A DNA stretch of 44,242 bases, taken from CAYUWH01 sp964448615. Its GTDB lineage: Bacteria; Patescibacteriota; Gracilibacteria; Peribacterales; Peribacteraceae. Location of the stretch: contig CAYUWH010000009.1 in assembly GCA_964448615.1 (NCBI GenBank), forward strand, positions 1 through 44,242, read 5' to 3'. Every line of letters begins with the position of its first letter. The stretch's first letter is position 1. Position numbers and translations under genes: made by a program. The notes under the pieces are model-generated. The model made no database searches, was not told where the DNA came from, and saw only the letters and a list, made by a program, of their open reading frames with translations. Of the stretch, positions 33,681-40,537 are shown piece after piece.

Positions 33681-34825
33681 TGTTTATGTCTGCCTTTTCT
33701 TCCAAAATCAGCGAGATCGACGGCCTGACCTTCGATGATGTTCTGCTGTTGCCGAACTACACGGACATGCGCCGTGACGATGCAAATACCAGTACGAAGT
33801 TGCATCCTACGCTGTCATTGAAAATTCCGTTGATCTCTTCACCGATGGACACGGTGACGGAAGTCGAGATGGCGATTGCGATGGCGAATTGCGGCGGACT
33901 CGGGATTATTCATCGCAACTTGCAAGTTTCCACCCAAGCGGAGATGGTAAAAAAGGGAAAGGCGGCTCCCGTCGCTGACCGCGCACTTGCAGCAGTGGAT
34001 GCAAAGGATCGACTCCTCATCGGCGCTGCAGTCGGTGCGGGTTCGGATTTGGAAGAGCGCGTGAAAGCACTGCTCGATGCGGAAGTCGATGTGATCGTCG
34101 TGGATTCCGGACATGGCTACTCGAAGTGGATCATCGATGCCGTGAAGCACATCAAGAGCAGAGCCCCGCAGCAAGTCGTGATGGCCGGCAACGTGGCGAC
34201 GAAGGAAGGAGCAAAAGCGTTGGTCGAAGCGGGCGCAGACATTCTGCGCGTAGGCGTGGGACCGGGCAGCATCTGCACCACGCGCATCGTCACCGGCATC
34301 GGCGTCCCACAGATCGCCGCAATCCTCGAAGCGGTCGAGGGTGCCAAAGGCAGTTCTGCCACCATCATCGCAGACGGAGGCATCCGGCAAATGGGTGATA
34401 TCGCAAAGGCGCTTGCGTGCGGCGCCCATGCCGTCATGCTCGGGTCCATGCTTGCGGGTCACGATGAATCACCGGGTGAACCTCTCGATATCGATGGCAA
34501 AAAGTATAAGCAATACCGCGGCATGGGATCGGTAGGCGCTATGCAAAAAGGTGGGGCCGAGCGCTATGGCCAATCCATGAAAACCGAGAGCCGCAAACTC
34601 ATTGCCGAGGGGGTCGAAGGGCTCGTTGCCTATAAAGGATCCGCCGTCGATTTCCTGTACCAGGCAGTCGGAAGTCTTCGTTCTTCCTTCTATTACGTCG
34701 GAGCACGAACAATCCAGGATTTTCATGCCAATACCCGTTTTGTGCGCATTACCCAGGCCAGCCTGCTCGAGAGCCACCCCCATTCGATCAACATTGCCGA
34801 TGGCGGGTCGAATTACATGCGTTGA
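33680..34825 (+). CDS. guaB: IMP dehydrogenase lacking CBS domains
   Basis: 381 aa against the usual ~490. Oxidises IMP to XMP, the committed step to GMP. The barrel is complete: LTFDDVLLLPNYT, DTVTEVEMAIAMA, GPGSICTTR with the catalytic Cys199, ADGGIRQMGDIAKAL, GMGSVGAM and the Arg-Tyr of the flap in GGAERYGQ. The two CBS modules that normally sit between helix 2 and strand 3 are absent (the chain goes from MVKKGK straight to DRLLIGAAV), so regulation by ATP/GTP through CBS is lost. The flap Arg-Tyr argues for IMPDH over GMP reductase. Confidence 0.93.
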   Translation: MFMSAFSSKISEIDGLTFDDVLLLPNYTDMRRDDANTSTKLHPTLSLKIPLISSPMDTVTEVEMAIAMANCGGLGIIHRNLQVSTQAEMVKKGKAAPVADRALAAVDAKDRLLIGAAVGAGSDLEERVKALLDAEVDVIVVDSGHGYSKWIIDAVKHIKSRAPQQVVMAGNVATKEGAKALVEAGADILRVGVGPGSICTTRIVTGIGVPQIAAILEAVEGAKGSSATIIADGGIRQMGDIAKALACGAHAVMLGSMLAGHDESPGEPLDIDGKKYKQYRGMGSVGAMQKGGAERYGQSMKTESRKLIAEGVEGLVAYKGSAVDFLYQAVGSLRSSFYYVGARTIQDFHANTRFVRITQASLLESHPHSINIADGGSNYMR

Positions 34826-34837
34826 CGGGAAACGCCA

Positions 34838-34868
34838 TGTAGAGGCGTGCAATTTGCACATCTCTACA
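34838..34868. repeat. 31-bp palindromic element TGTAGAG..CTCTACA
   Basis: Arms TGTAGAG / CTCTACA and inner arms GTGCAA / TTGCAC with two unpaired bases between them on each side. Resembles the small TGTAGAGACG..CGTCTCTACA palindromes that recur in many bacterial genomes and are often moved by RAYT transposases. Lies 12 bp after guaB. Confidence 0.7.
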
Positions 34869-34885
34869 GACGGCCAGCCAATAGC

Positions 34886-34913
34886 TTGCGAAAACCGTTA
34901 TTATCGCTAAAAT
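34886..34913 (+). promoter_or_regulatory. greA promoter
   Basis: TTGCGA (34886-34891), 16-bp spacer, TAAAAT (34908-34913). Leader about 16 nt, without a Shine-Dalgarno site. Confidence 0.65.
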
Positions 34914-34935
34914 AGGGGCGTTTCCCCCAATTTTC

Positions 34936-35505
34936 ATGGCTGATGATTTTCTGAATGACGGACTCTCCCTCGGCGACACTCTTGCTGCTCCTTCCGGCGG
35001 TTCTTCCGCTGCCTATGATGACGATCATGAGGAAACCTTGGTGACCAAGGAAGGACTAAAGAAGCTGAAAGATGAATTGGAAAACCTCAAGACCGTGCGT
35101 CGCAAGGAAGTTGCACAGCGCTTGAAGGAAGCCATTTCGTACGGAGACCTCTCAGAAAACTCCGAATACGAGGAAGCGAAGAACGAACAGGCCTTTATCG
35201 AGGGCCGCATCCTTGAACTCGAGCAGAAGATCAAGAGCGCAAAGATTATCACCGAGAAGGCGACGGACAGTAAAAAAGAAGGAAAAGAAGTGAACATCGG
35301 CTCCAGCGTGACCATTCGCAACACGCAAGACAGCGAAGAAGAGATCTATACGATCGTCGGTGCCACCGAAGCGGATCCGTTCGACCATAAGATCAGTAAT
35401 GAATCCCCTATCGGCAAGGCACTTCTTACCAGAACGCGTGGTGAAACAGTAAAAGTCTCGACGCCATCCGGTATTGTGGAGTACGAAGTTGTCAAGGTAG
35501 CCTGA
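34936..35505 (+). CDS. greA: Transcription elongation factor GreA with acidic N-terminal extension
   Basis: 189 aa; GreA is normally ~158. Rescues stalled RNA polymerase by stimulating transcript cleavage. The first ~34 residues are a Gly/Ser/Asp-rich extension (LAAPSGGSSAAYDDDHEE). Then the family core: VTKEGLKKLKDELENLK, the coiled-coil tip YGDLSENSEYEEAKNEQ with the acidic cleavage residues, and the C-terminal FKBP-like domain (ESPIGKALLTRTRGETVKV, IVEYEVVKV). Confidence 0.94.
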   Translation: MADDFLNDGLSLGDTLAAPSGGSSAAYDDDHEETLVTKEGLKKLKDELENLKTVRRKEVAQRLKEAISYGDLSENSEYEEAKNEQAFIEGRILELEQKIKSAKIITEKATDSKKEGKEVNIGSSVTIRNTQDSEEEIYTIVGATEADPFDHKISNESPIGKALLTRTRGETVKVSTPSGIVEYEVVKVA

Positions 35506-35574
35506 TGAGTATTTAGTATCAGGTATTTCGTATTTGGTAATCTACTTTGCTCAATACTAAATACTAAATACTCA
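35506..35574. repeat. Intergenic inverted repeat TGAGTATTTAGTAT
   Basis: 14-bp perfect arms TGAGTATTTAGTAT (35506-35519) and its complement (35561-35574), 41-nt loop that again contains GTATTT-type repeats. Begins at the base after the greA stop codon. Shares the 12-mer AGTATTTAGTAT with 24528-24578. Confidence 0.75.
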
Positions 35575-35590
35575 TGATGCATGGCGGAGC

Positions 35591-35619
35591 TTTACGTTAT
35601 CGACAATCTCAATTACTCT
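35591..35619 (+). promoter_or_regulatory. Promoter of the coiled-coil protein gene
   Basis: TTTACG (35591-35596), 17-bp spacer, TACTCT (35614-35619), 6 nt to ATG at 35626. Confidence 0.5.
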
Positions 35620-35625
35620 GCTTCC

Positions 35626-36069
35626 ATGGCTGACGATCCTCAATTTTCACAACAAGATACCAGTGCCGCCGCTGCAAGCATGGCTTCGACGCAGGGCATG
35701 TTTTCCGCAAGCACACTGAATATTCCCGATGAGGTGAAGGCGCAGTTTCCGGAGCTGATCGATTTGATCACGCACTCGGAAAGCATGAATGACGAAGAGC
35801 GTCAGTACTGGATCAATATTTTGCCGATCATGACGCCGGAACAATTGCAAAATCTCAAAGGAATTCTCGACAATGAGCGCCAGCAGTTGTCTGCCATTGA
35901 TGCGAAATACGACAAGCAACTTAATACGGCGGCCCAGGCGGAGTCGCTTGAAAAAGTCGAGCAGGACCGAAAGGCGCGCGCCGAGCAGAGATTGAACGCC
36001 GAACAGCAGGCAAAAGCCGCAGAGGAAGGAAATACGGAAAACCTTTTGAAGGAAATCGAGGGGGCGTGA
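35626..36069 (+). CDS. Small coiled-coil protein of unknown function
   Basis: 147 aa. The N-terminus is Gln/Ser/Ala-rich (QFSQQDTSAAAASMAS). Residues ~30-75 form a helical domain (PELIDLITHSESMNDEERQYW), and ~75-147 a long charged helix (LKGILDNERQQLSAIDAKYDK, KVEQDRKARAEQRLNAEQQ), probably a coiled coil. No signal peptide. The start at 35626 is preferred over 35581 because of a TACTCT box 6 nt before it. Similar short helix-rich proteins occur in CPR genomes; function unknown. Confidence 0.6.
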   Translation: MADDPQFSQQDTSAAAASMASTQGMFSASTLNIPDEVKAQFPELIDLITHSESMNDEERQYWINILPIMTPEQLQNLKGILDNERQQLSAIDAKYDKQLNTAAQAESLEKVEQDRKARAEQRLNAEQQAKAAEEGNTENLLKEIEGA

Positions 36070-36136
36070 AGTCATGGTAAGGAGACCCACTCGTCGCCCC
36101 TCGGGATGACATCTCGGGGCGCATGGAACCATGACT
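36070..36136. terminator. Hairpin between convergent genes
   Basis: Outer arms AGTCATGGT / ACCATGACT (9 bp, perfect) and inner CGCCCC / GGGGCG. Separates the coiled-coil gene (+) from holA (-); no long U-run on either side. Confidence 0.5.
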
Positions 36137-36138
36137 GT

Positions 36139-37095
36139 TTACGGATACTTCAGCAGAAATTGATCGATCAACGAGTGTAGTTCTTCCGGCGCTTCGTCCG
36201 TGGAGCGGAACGATCCGGTTTTTAACGCTTTGTCGGTTTCCACCGCCCACTCAAGCATGCTCTGCAGTTGCGGCTTTTTGAGCGTGCGAACATAGCCGAC
36301 AATCGATCGCACTGCCATGAAATGTAGTCCGGTACGCTGGGAGATTTCTTTCTGATCCGTATTGCCTGCAGATATCTCTGCAAAAACCGCCACCGTGTTT
36401 TTCAGCATGTTCAGCATAATCGCCCAGAGCCCATAAGCGTCACCCCCGCGCTCCAAAATACGATGCGCATACAGGATCGCTTCCTGCTTTTTCCCGGCGG
36501 CAAGTAAATCGGACAGTTTCCACACAATTCCCTCATCGGTCGGCGACACCATCTCTTCCACCAGTGTCCTGGCGATCGGCTTACCTGCTGCAGCAAGCGC
36601 GAGCTTTTGTAATTCCTGTTGGAGCAATTCCTGATCTTCTCCGGTCATATCGAGCAAGGCCGCCTCCGCATCCGGAGTGATGGACGCACCGAGCGTGTGC
36701 AATGTTTTTTGCATCCATTGACGCAACGAAAGTCCTGTCAGCGGCTTAAATTCTTTGATATCCGCAATGTTCAGCAATTCTTTGGTGCCCGATAAGCGTT
36801 TATCGGGCTTAGGATCGACGAAGAGGAGAATATTTTGAGGATGAAGATTCACAGGGATCGCCTGAATTTCCTCTTTGGATGCTTTCATCACCCCCTCTAC
36901 AACAATGAGGCGCTTCGGTGCGATGAACGGCGCCACGGCGATTTCATCAAGCAGTGACCGGAACGAGAGGCGGGCTCCTTCGAGCCGAATCAGATTTTCA
37001 GACCCGTATTTTTCCTCGAATTGACGAATCCAGCGAATTTTTTCCTCGCGCAATGCATGAGTATTCTCGCCGGTGAAGAAAAACAGGGTTGCGAT
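36139..37095 (-). CDS. holA: DNA polymerase III delta subunit, apparent AUC start
   Basis: 318 aa with the proposed start. Opens the sliding clamp as part of the clamp loader. Recognised from LIVVEGVMKASKEE, NILLFVDPKPDKR, the middle domain LDMTGEDQELLQQELQKLAL, and the C-terminal WAIMLNMLKNTVAVF and LHSLIDQFLLK. The family N-terminus (a strand, then G-E-N/D) is present as LFFFTGENTHALREEKIRW, but it has no in-frame ATG, GTG or TTG before it after the TGA stop. The first usual start, TTG at 37053, would cut off this strand. A TACTAT box lies exactly 6 nt before an ATC at 37095, as in many genes here, so AUC (or CUG at 37086) may be the true start. Confidence 0.85.
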   Translation of the reverse strand: MATLFFFTGENTHALREEKIRWIRQFEEKYGSENLIRLEGARLSFRSLLDEIAVAPFIAPKRLIVVEGVMKASKEEIQAIPVNLHPQNILLFVDPKPDKRLSGTKELLNIADIKEFKPLTGLSLRQWMQKTLHTLGASITPDAEAALLDMTGEDQELLQQELQKLALAAAGKPIARTLVEEMVSPTDEGIVWKLSDLLAAGKKQEAILYAHRILERGGDAYGLWAIMLNMLKNTVAVFAEISAGNTDQKEISQRTGLHFMAVRSIVGYVRTLKKPQLQSMLEWAVETDKALKTGSFRSTDEAPEELHSLIDQFLLKYP

Positions 37096-37101
37096 GGGCC
37101 T

Positions 37102-37107
37102 ATAGTA
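37102..37107 (-). promoter_or_regulatory. holA -10 box (minus strand)
   Basis: TACTAT, AGGCCC, then ATC at 37095. It supports a start upstream of the first canonical codon. -35 not evident. Confidence 0.4.
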
Positions 37108-37175
37108 GCGATTTACGAGGGTTTTGCCTGCAGATGTTCAGGAAACATATTAGCAATTGCGCAACACTCACTGGA

Positions 37176-37204
37176 TTGAGCAAAAACACGATTTATCGTA
37201 TAAT
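37176..37204 (+). promoter_or_regulatory. Promoter of the dockerin-cohesin-cupredoxin operon
   Basis: TTGAGC (37176-37181), 17-bp spacer, TATAAT (37199-37204), 8 nt to ATG at 37213. The 8 nt include GAGGAG, but at most one or two bases of it would be transcribed ahead of the start codon. Confidence 0.7.
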
Positions 37205-37212
37205 GAGGAGAA

Positions 37213-37554
37213 ATGAAAACACACACCCGCCCCAAAAGGGCACACACACCAACGGCTCAGCTCGTGGTCCTCGGAGTGCTCTGCATGTTGAGCGCATTTA
37301 CCATCGGCACGCAGACCTCCGGCAATGTCCGGACGGTCGGCTCGACGGAGGCGCTCGGTGGCAGGCTGGCCGGAGACGTCAACGGAGATGACACCGTCGA
37401 TACACGCGACGTGATTGTCATTCTGGAAATCGCCAACGGCTACAGGCAGCCGGATGCCAAGGCACTCCTTGGTGATCCGAATGCCGATGGCAAGCTGACG
37501 ATTGATGACGCCCTTCGCATCCTGCATGACCATGCAGGTTCCCTGACTCTCTGA
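37213..37554 (+). CDS. Secreted dockerin-domain protein
   Basis: 113 aa. A membrane or signal helix (LVVLGVLCMLSAFTIG), a short linker, then a type I dockerin of about 60 residues. Two calcium-loop/helix units are visible: DVNGDDTVDTRDVIVILEI and DPNADGKLTIDDALRILHD, each with the D-x-N-x-D....D ligand pattern. Dockerins bind cohesins with high affinity. Nothing else is attached, so this is a near-minimal anchored dockerin. First gene of a three-gene operon; the cohesin-type gene follows after 4 bp. Confidence 0.85.
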   Translation: MKTHTRPKRAHTPTAQLVVLGVLCMLSAFTIGTQTSGNVRTVGSTEALGGRLAGDVNGDDTVDTRDVIVILEIANGYRQPDAKALLGDPNADGKLTIDDALRILHDHAGSLTL

Positions 37555-37558
37555 CCAT

Positions 37559-38893
37559 ATGCACCTTTCTTCGCGCTCCCAAAGGCTCTTCCATGCCTTG
37601 CAAGCCGCAGCGCTTGTGGGCGCACTGGCACTTCCTTCGATAGCAGTGGCAGCGGAGAACGATACGATTCTTGAATTGCGCCCGCACTGCGATGCAACGG
37701 ATAACGAATTAGAGAATGTATTCGGTGGACCGATCGGTGCCGATATCCCCGGCATCACTACTCCGACGGACGGAAGTATCTGTCCGATGTTTGCCGTAGC
37801 GGATCCGCTGCATCGTCAAACGGATATTTTGAAAATCGGTGATGTGCTTGATATGGATCTCGTCATCGTGAATCCACAAGAAAATCCCATTTCCCGCGTT
37901 CGTGGATGGTTTGGGTATGATCCGACGCTTCTGGAAGGCATGAGCGTGGAACTGTCGCCGTCCTTCTCTTTGCCGGTGCCCGGCGAGGCGGATTTTGATA
38001 CCGAGAACGGTCTCGTGAAAATCGGCGCAAGCACGCCGACACCACTCTCCAGTAAGCTTATTAAAGTTGCGCGGATCAAAATGAAAATTCTCGCTGTCAC
38101 CTCGAACTCCACGGTTCTCTCATTCGATGATGTAAGCGGCACCAAGGACAGTCATTCCGCCGTTATCACCAAAAGCGGAACTGACGAAACGAATGTATTG
38201 CCGAATACTCTCGGCTCCCTCATTGTCCGGCTCGATGCCCCGAAGGCAAGTTCCGCAGCAAGCAACGCCTCGGAAGGATTCATGTCTTCCGTTGCTTCCG
38301 ACCCCCTAAATGGAGGCGCTCAATCTTCTGCAGCAGAAAATGGAAGCAACCAAAGCAACACCTCTTCCTCCTCTGTCGCAGCAACCACCTCTCAACAGAG
38401 CACGTCTGCCACCGTCTTCACGCTCTTGCAAATTCAGAACCTGCGCGTAACGACAGAAGGAAACACTGCTTATCTCGCCTGGGATCCTCTCAATTCCTCG
38501 GAATTACAAAGCTATAACGTGTACTACGGAGAGACATCCGGTAAGTATCTGCATCGCAGAAATATCGATAAAGCTTCCACCACGCTCACCATCCGCGGAC
38601 TCATGGAAAATACCACGTATTATTTTGCAGTACGCGGGGTGAATAAAAACGGCCAAGAAACACAATTCAGTAAGGAGGTGAGCGTTTTGATCGGTCATCC
38701 GGAAACCTCCACGGCGCCTTTGAGCGCCAGTGCATTGAACCAGGGACCGCGCGGTAAAGCTCCCGCAACGGGTGGCGCGATCTCTGGAGAAACCGGCAGC
38801 TCATCCTCGATGCTGATCTTCTTCGGCGTCTGTGCCGTCATAGGCACGCTCCTTGCACTGCGTCGCCAATTCTCCGCCTCCGCTCATGTCTGA
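37559..38893 (+). CDS. Secreted cohesin-like/FN3 protein with sortase-type C-terminus
   Basis: 444 aa. Signal peptide (ALVGALALPSIAVAA). Residues ~75-225 have the cohesin pattern: KIGDVLDMDLVIVNPQ, VRGWFGYDPTLLEGM, then ARIKMKILAV and a closing strand LGSLIVRL. A Ser/Gln/Thr-rich linker (~230-285) leads to a fibronectin type III domain (~288-378: YLAWDPLNSSELQSYNVYY, TTYYFAVRGVNKNG). The C-terminus is GKAPATGG, a short linker, a membrane helix (MLIFFGVCAVIGTLLAL) and RRQ, which resembles an LPxTG-type sorting signal. It should display a dockerin-binding module on the surface. The last 8 bases overlap the cupredoxin gene. Confidence 0.82.
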   Translation: MHLSSRSQRLFHALQAAALVGALALPSIAVAAENDTILELRPHCDATDNELENVFGGPIGADIPGITTPTDGSICPMFAVADPLHRQTDILKIGDVLDMDLVIVNPQENPISRVRGWFGYDPTLLEGMSVELSPSFSLPVPGEADFDTENGLVKIGASTPTPLSSKLIKVARIKMKILAVTSNSTVLSFDDVSGTKDSHSAVITKSGTDETNVLPNTLGSLIVRLDAPKASSAASNASEGFMSSVASDPLNGGAQSSAAENGSNQSNTSSSSVAATTSQQSTSATVFTLLQIQNLRVTTEGNTAYLAWDPLNSSELQSYNVYYGETSGKYLHRRNIDKASTTLTIRGLMENTTYYFAVRGVNKNGQETQFSKEVSVLIGHPETSTAPLSASALNQGPRGKAPATGGAISGETGSSSSMLIFFGVCAVIGTLLALRRQFSASAHV

Positions 38894-39704
38894 TCTTCAT
38901 CCTCACTGGCACACGACCGATGAGGCACGGCCTGCTGCCGGTCCTGCGCAGGCAGTGGAGGCAGTTGCGGCAATCTCCGTGTCACGCAAGCCCGCAGCCA
39001 TTGTGGGTATTCTTTGCGCGTTGACGCTCGGCTTCTTGGCATTCGAGGGATTCAACCTGCTCGGACAGCTGACGGATTCAACGCAAGTCATTCGCATTAC
39101 CCCTCAAGGATTCGAGCCGGCAACACTCACCATTCGGCCTGGAGAGAAAATCCGTTGGAAAAATGAAGATACGATTCCGCATATTATCCACAGCGACACG
39201 CTGAAAGATGAAAAAGGAGCAACGTTGCAAACTTCTCCCATCTTCAAAGACAAGGAGCTGGCTGTTACGCTCTCTCCTGATTTGCAGGGCGGAGACTACA
39301 CCTTTGGATCGCGCACGAAGAGCGCCTATACGGGAACACTGACGGTTGAAATAGAGTTCATCGCTTCCAGCAGTGCATCATCGAGTATGTCCACACAAGC
39401 ATTCTCGAGTGTTATGTCTTCCGACCTGTTTCCCCCTGTGTTCGGCACCACCTCTTTTGCTTCTTCGGTAATGCCAAGCACGACCGATGCGAACGGCATT
39501 CCGCAAAATCCGTTCACGGTCGACAGCAAAACGGCCGCTTATGTTCCGACAAAAACCGCCTCCGCCACCACTCCGCCATTGATGCAGCAGGTAAAATCCA
39601 AGCCTCTCGCGCAACCCGACTCCGGACCTGCGGCGTTTTGGTTACTCGGTATCCTGAGCGCAGGATTACTCCTTGTCGTGACACGAAAGTCTTTCATTGC
39701 ATAA
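38886..39704 (+). CDS. Membrane-anchored cupredoxin-fold protein without a complete copper site
   Basis: 272 aa. A short Ala-rich cytoplasmic N-terminus, one helix (AAIVGILCALTLGFLAF), then a cupredoxin fold (~75-165): VIRITPQGFEPATLTIRPG, IRWKNEDTIPHIIHSD, LQGGDYTFGSRTKSAYTGTLTV. The first ligand His (PHIIHSD) is there, but the C-terminal Cys-His-Met loop is replaced by GSRTKSAYTG, so a type 1 copper site is not expected. A Ser/Thr-rich stalk follows, and the end AQPDSGPAAFW, helix, TRKSF looks like a second sortase-type signal. Third gene of the operon, overlapping the cohesin gene by 8 bp. Confidence 0.8.
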   Translation: MSDLHPHWHTTDEARPAAGPAQAVEAVAAISVSRKPAAIVGILCALTLGFLAFEGFNLLGQLTDSTQVIRITPQGFEPATLTIRPGEKIRWKNEDTIPHIIHSDTLKDEKGATLQTSPIFKDKELAVTLSPDLQGGDYTFGSRTKSAYTGTLTVEIEFIASSSASSSMSTQAFSSVMSSDLFPPVFGTTSFASSVMPSTTDANGIPQNPFTVDSKTAAYVPTKTASATTPPLMQQVKSKPLAQPDSGPAAFWLLGILSAGLLLVVTRKSFIA

Positions 39705-39741
39705 CGAGGCAGTGCTACCATCAAAGTACTTCGCGCTTTGT

Positions 39742-39758
39742 CATCCGACGGTCGGATG
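39742..39758 (+). promoter_or_regulatory. Leader hairpin upstream of the first csrA
   Basis: CATCCGA, loop CGG, TCGGATG: 7-bp stem carrying a GGA. It lies 15 bp before the Shine-Dalgarno AAGGAG. GGA in hairpins is the core of CsrA sites, so self-regulation is plausible. Confidence 0.5.
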
Positions 39759-39785
39759 CCAGCGCGAACGCTGAAGGAGTGGCCA

Positions 39786-39983
39786 ATGCTGGTTCTTTCA
39801 CGCAAGCTCGGCGAGAAGATCTACATCGGTGACGACATCTGTATCACCGTGGTAGACATTGATCGGGGGAAGATCCGCTTGGGGATCGAGGCCCCGAAAG
39901 ATGTCCCGATCTATCGCCAGGAACTGCTCCCGTTAAAGGGGGCCGAGACGCAAGTGCCCGGTGCCGGCACCGGTACCACCTAA
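39786..39983 (+). CDS. csrA: Translational regulator CsrA
   Basis: 65 aa, canonical length. A homodimeric RNA-binding protein that blocks or exposes ribosome binding sites at GGA motifs. MLVLSRKLGEKIYIGDDI, the core strands KIRLGIEAP and PIYRQEL are all family consensus, including the RNA-binding Leu4 and Arg in YRQEL. A clear Shine-Dalgarno AAGGAG lies 6 nt before the ATG. Ends with a flexible GAGTGTT tail. CsrA is uncommon in CPR bacteria, and this copy uses leadered translation unlike most neighbours. A strong terminator follows, so it is transcribed apart from the second csrA. Confidence 0.95.
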   Translation: MLVLSRKLGEKIYIGDDICITVVDIDRGKIRLGIEAPKDVPIYRQELLPLKGAETQVPGAGTGTT

Positions 39984-40002
39984 TGTCTCTTCAGCAACAC
40001 CC

Positions 40003-40030
40003 GGAGGTCAGATCGTTGACCTCCTTTTTT
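40003..40030 (+). terminator. csrA terminator
   Basis: Stem GGAGGTCA / TGACCTCC, 6-nt loop, then TTTTTT. Textbook rho-independent form. Confidence 0.92.
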
Positions 40031-40032
40031 GA

Positions 40033-40061
40033 TTGACACAATGTACTGTTTCTCGTACATT
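40033..40061 (+). promoter_or_regulatory. Promoter of the tandem-domain csrA
   Basis: TTGACA (40033-40038), 17-bp spacer, TACATT (40056-40061). Yields a ~60-nt leader, long for this window. Confidence 0.7.
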
Positions 40062-40075
40062 TCATGGACTTCGCA

Positions 40076-40120
40076 AGGGAAACGGACAGGCCGTTTTCTG
40101 CTGTGAATCATGTTAGGAGG
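40076..40120 (+). promoter_or_regulatory. Candidate CsrA-binding leader of the tandem csrA gene
   Basis: The leader has three GGA cores: at 40078-40080, in the loop-proximal part of the hairpin AAACGG/CCGTTT (40080-40096), and within the Shine-Dalgarno AGGAGG (40115-40120). GGA pairs with one inside the ribosome site are the usual layout of CsrA repression. Inference only. Confidence 0.4.
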
Positions 40121-40127
40121 GCGGCAC

Positions 40128-40523
40128 ATGCTTGTGCTCACTCGTAAGCCCATTAAGGGCCAGAACGTCATTTGGATCGGCTCGTTCATTCGGATCACCA
40201 CCCTCATTACGACTCTTCCAAACGACACGCGCGCCAGGATCGGTCTGCAGATCCCTGAAGGAATTCCGCTGTACTCAGGAAAGCAAGGCGAGATCGAGCT
40301 GCCTCCGTATCTTGGCCTGCTCACCCGTCCGCTCACGATGGAGCAAACGAGGAAGCTGCCTATGCGTACGTATAGGATGCGTGTCCGTGGAAAACTCTAC
40401 ATCGGAGCAAACTTCGAAGTCGAGCTTATGCTCATCGAGAAGAAGCCTACCGGCGATGTACGGCTCGGTATCACCGCTCACACAGACATGCCCATCCTGA
40501 GGGGAGAGCTTCTCGCAGAGTAA
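40128..40523 (+). CDS. Tandem CsrA-domain protein
   Basis: 131 aa, twice the normal CsrA. The first half opens as CsrA (MLVLTRKPIKGQNVIWIG, then RARIGLQIPEGIPLY). After a linker of about 30 residues a second, diverged CsrA follows (MRVRGKLYIGANFEVEL, DVRLGITAHTDMPILRGEL). CsrA works as a strand-swapped homodimer, so this fusion could be a built-in pseudodimer with two unlike RNA sites. The start at 40128 has AGGAGG 7 nt upstream; an in-frame ATG at 40110 lies before that site and is less likely. Own promoter and terminator. Confidence 0.82.
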   Translation: MLVLTRKPIKGQNVIWIGSFIRITTLITTLPNDTRARIGLQIPEGIPLYSGKQGEIELPPYLGLLTRPLTMEQTRKLPMRTYRMRVRGKLYIGANFEVELMLIEKKPTGDVRLGITAHTDMPILRGELLAE

Positions 40524-40537
40524 CTCTCCTAACGCCT

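Noticed and set aside
13246..37554. UGA recoding, as in Gracilibacteria/Absconditabacteria
   Set aside because: folD, the ADA-family gene and the dockerin gene end at TGA at the expected lengths, and no gene here needs TGA to be read through.
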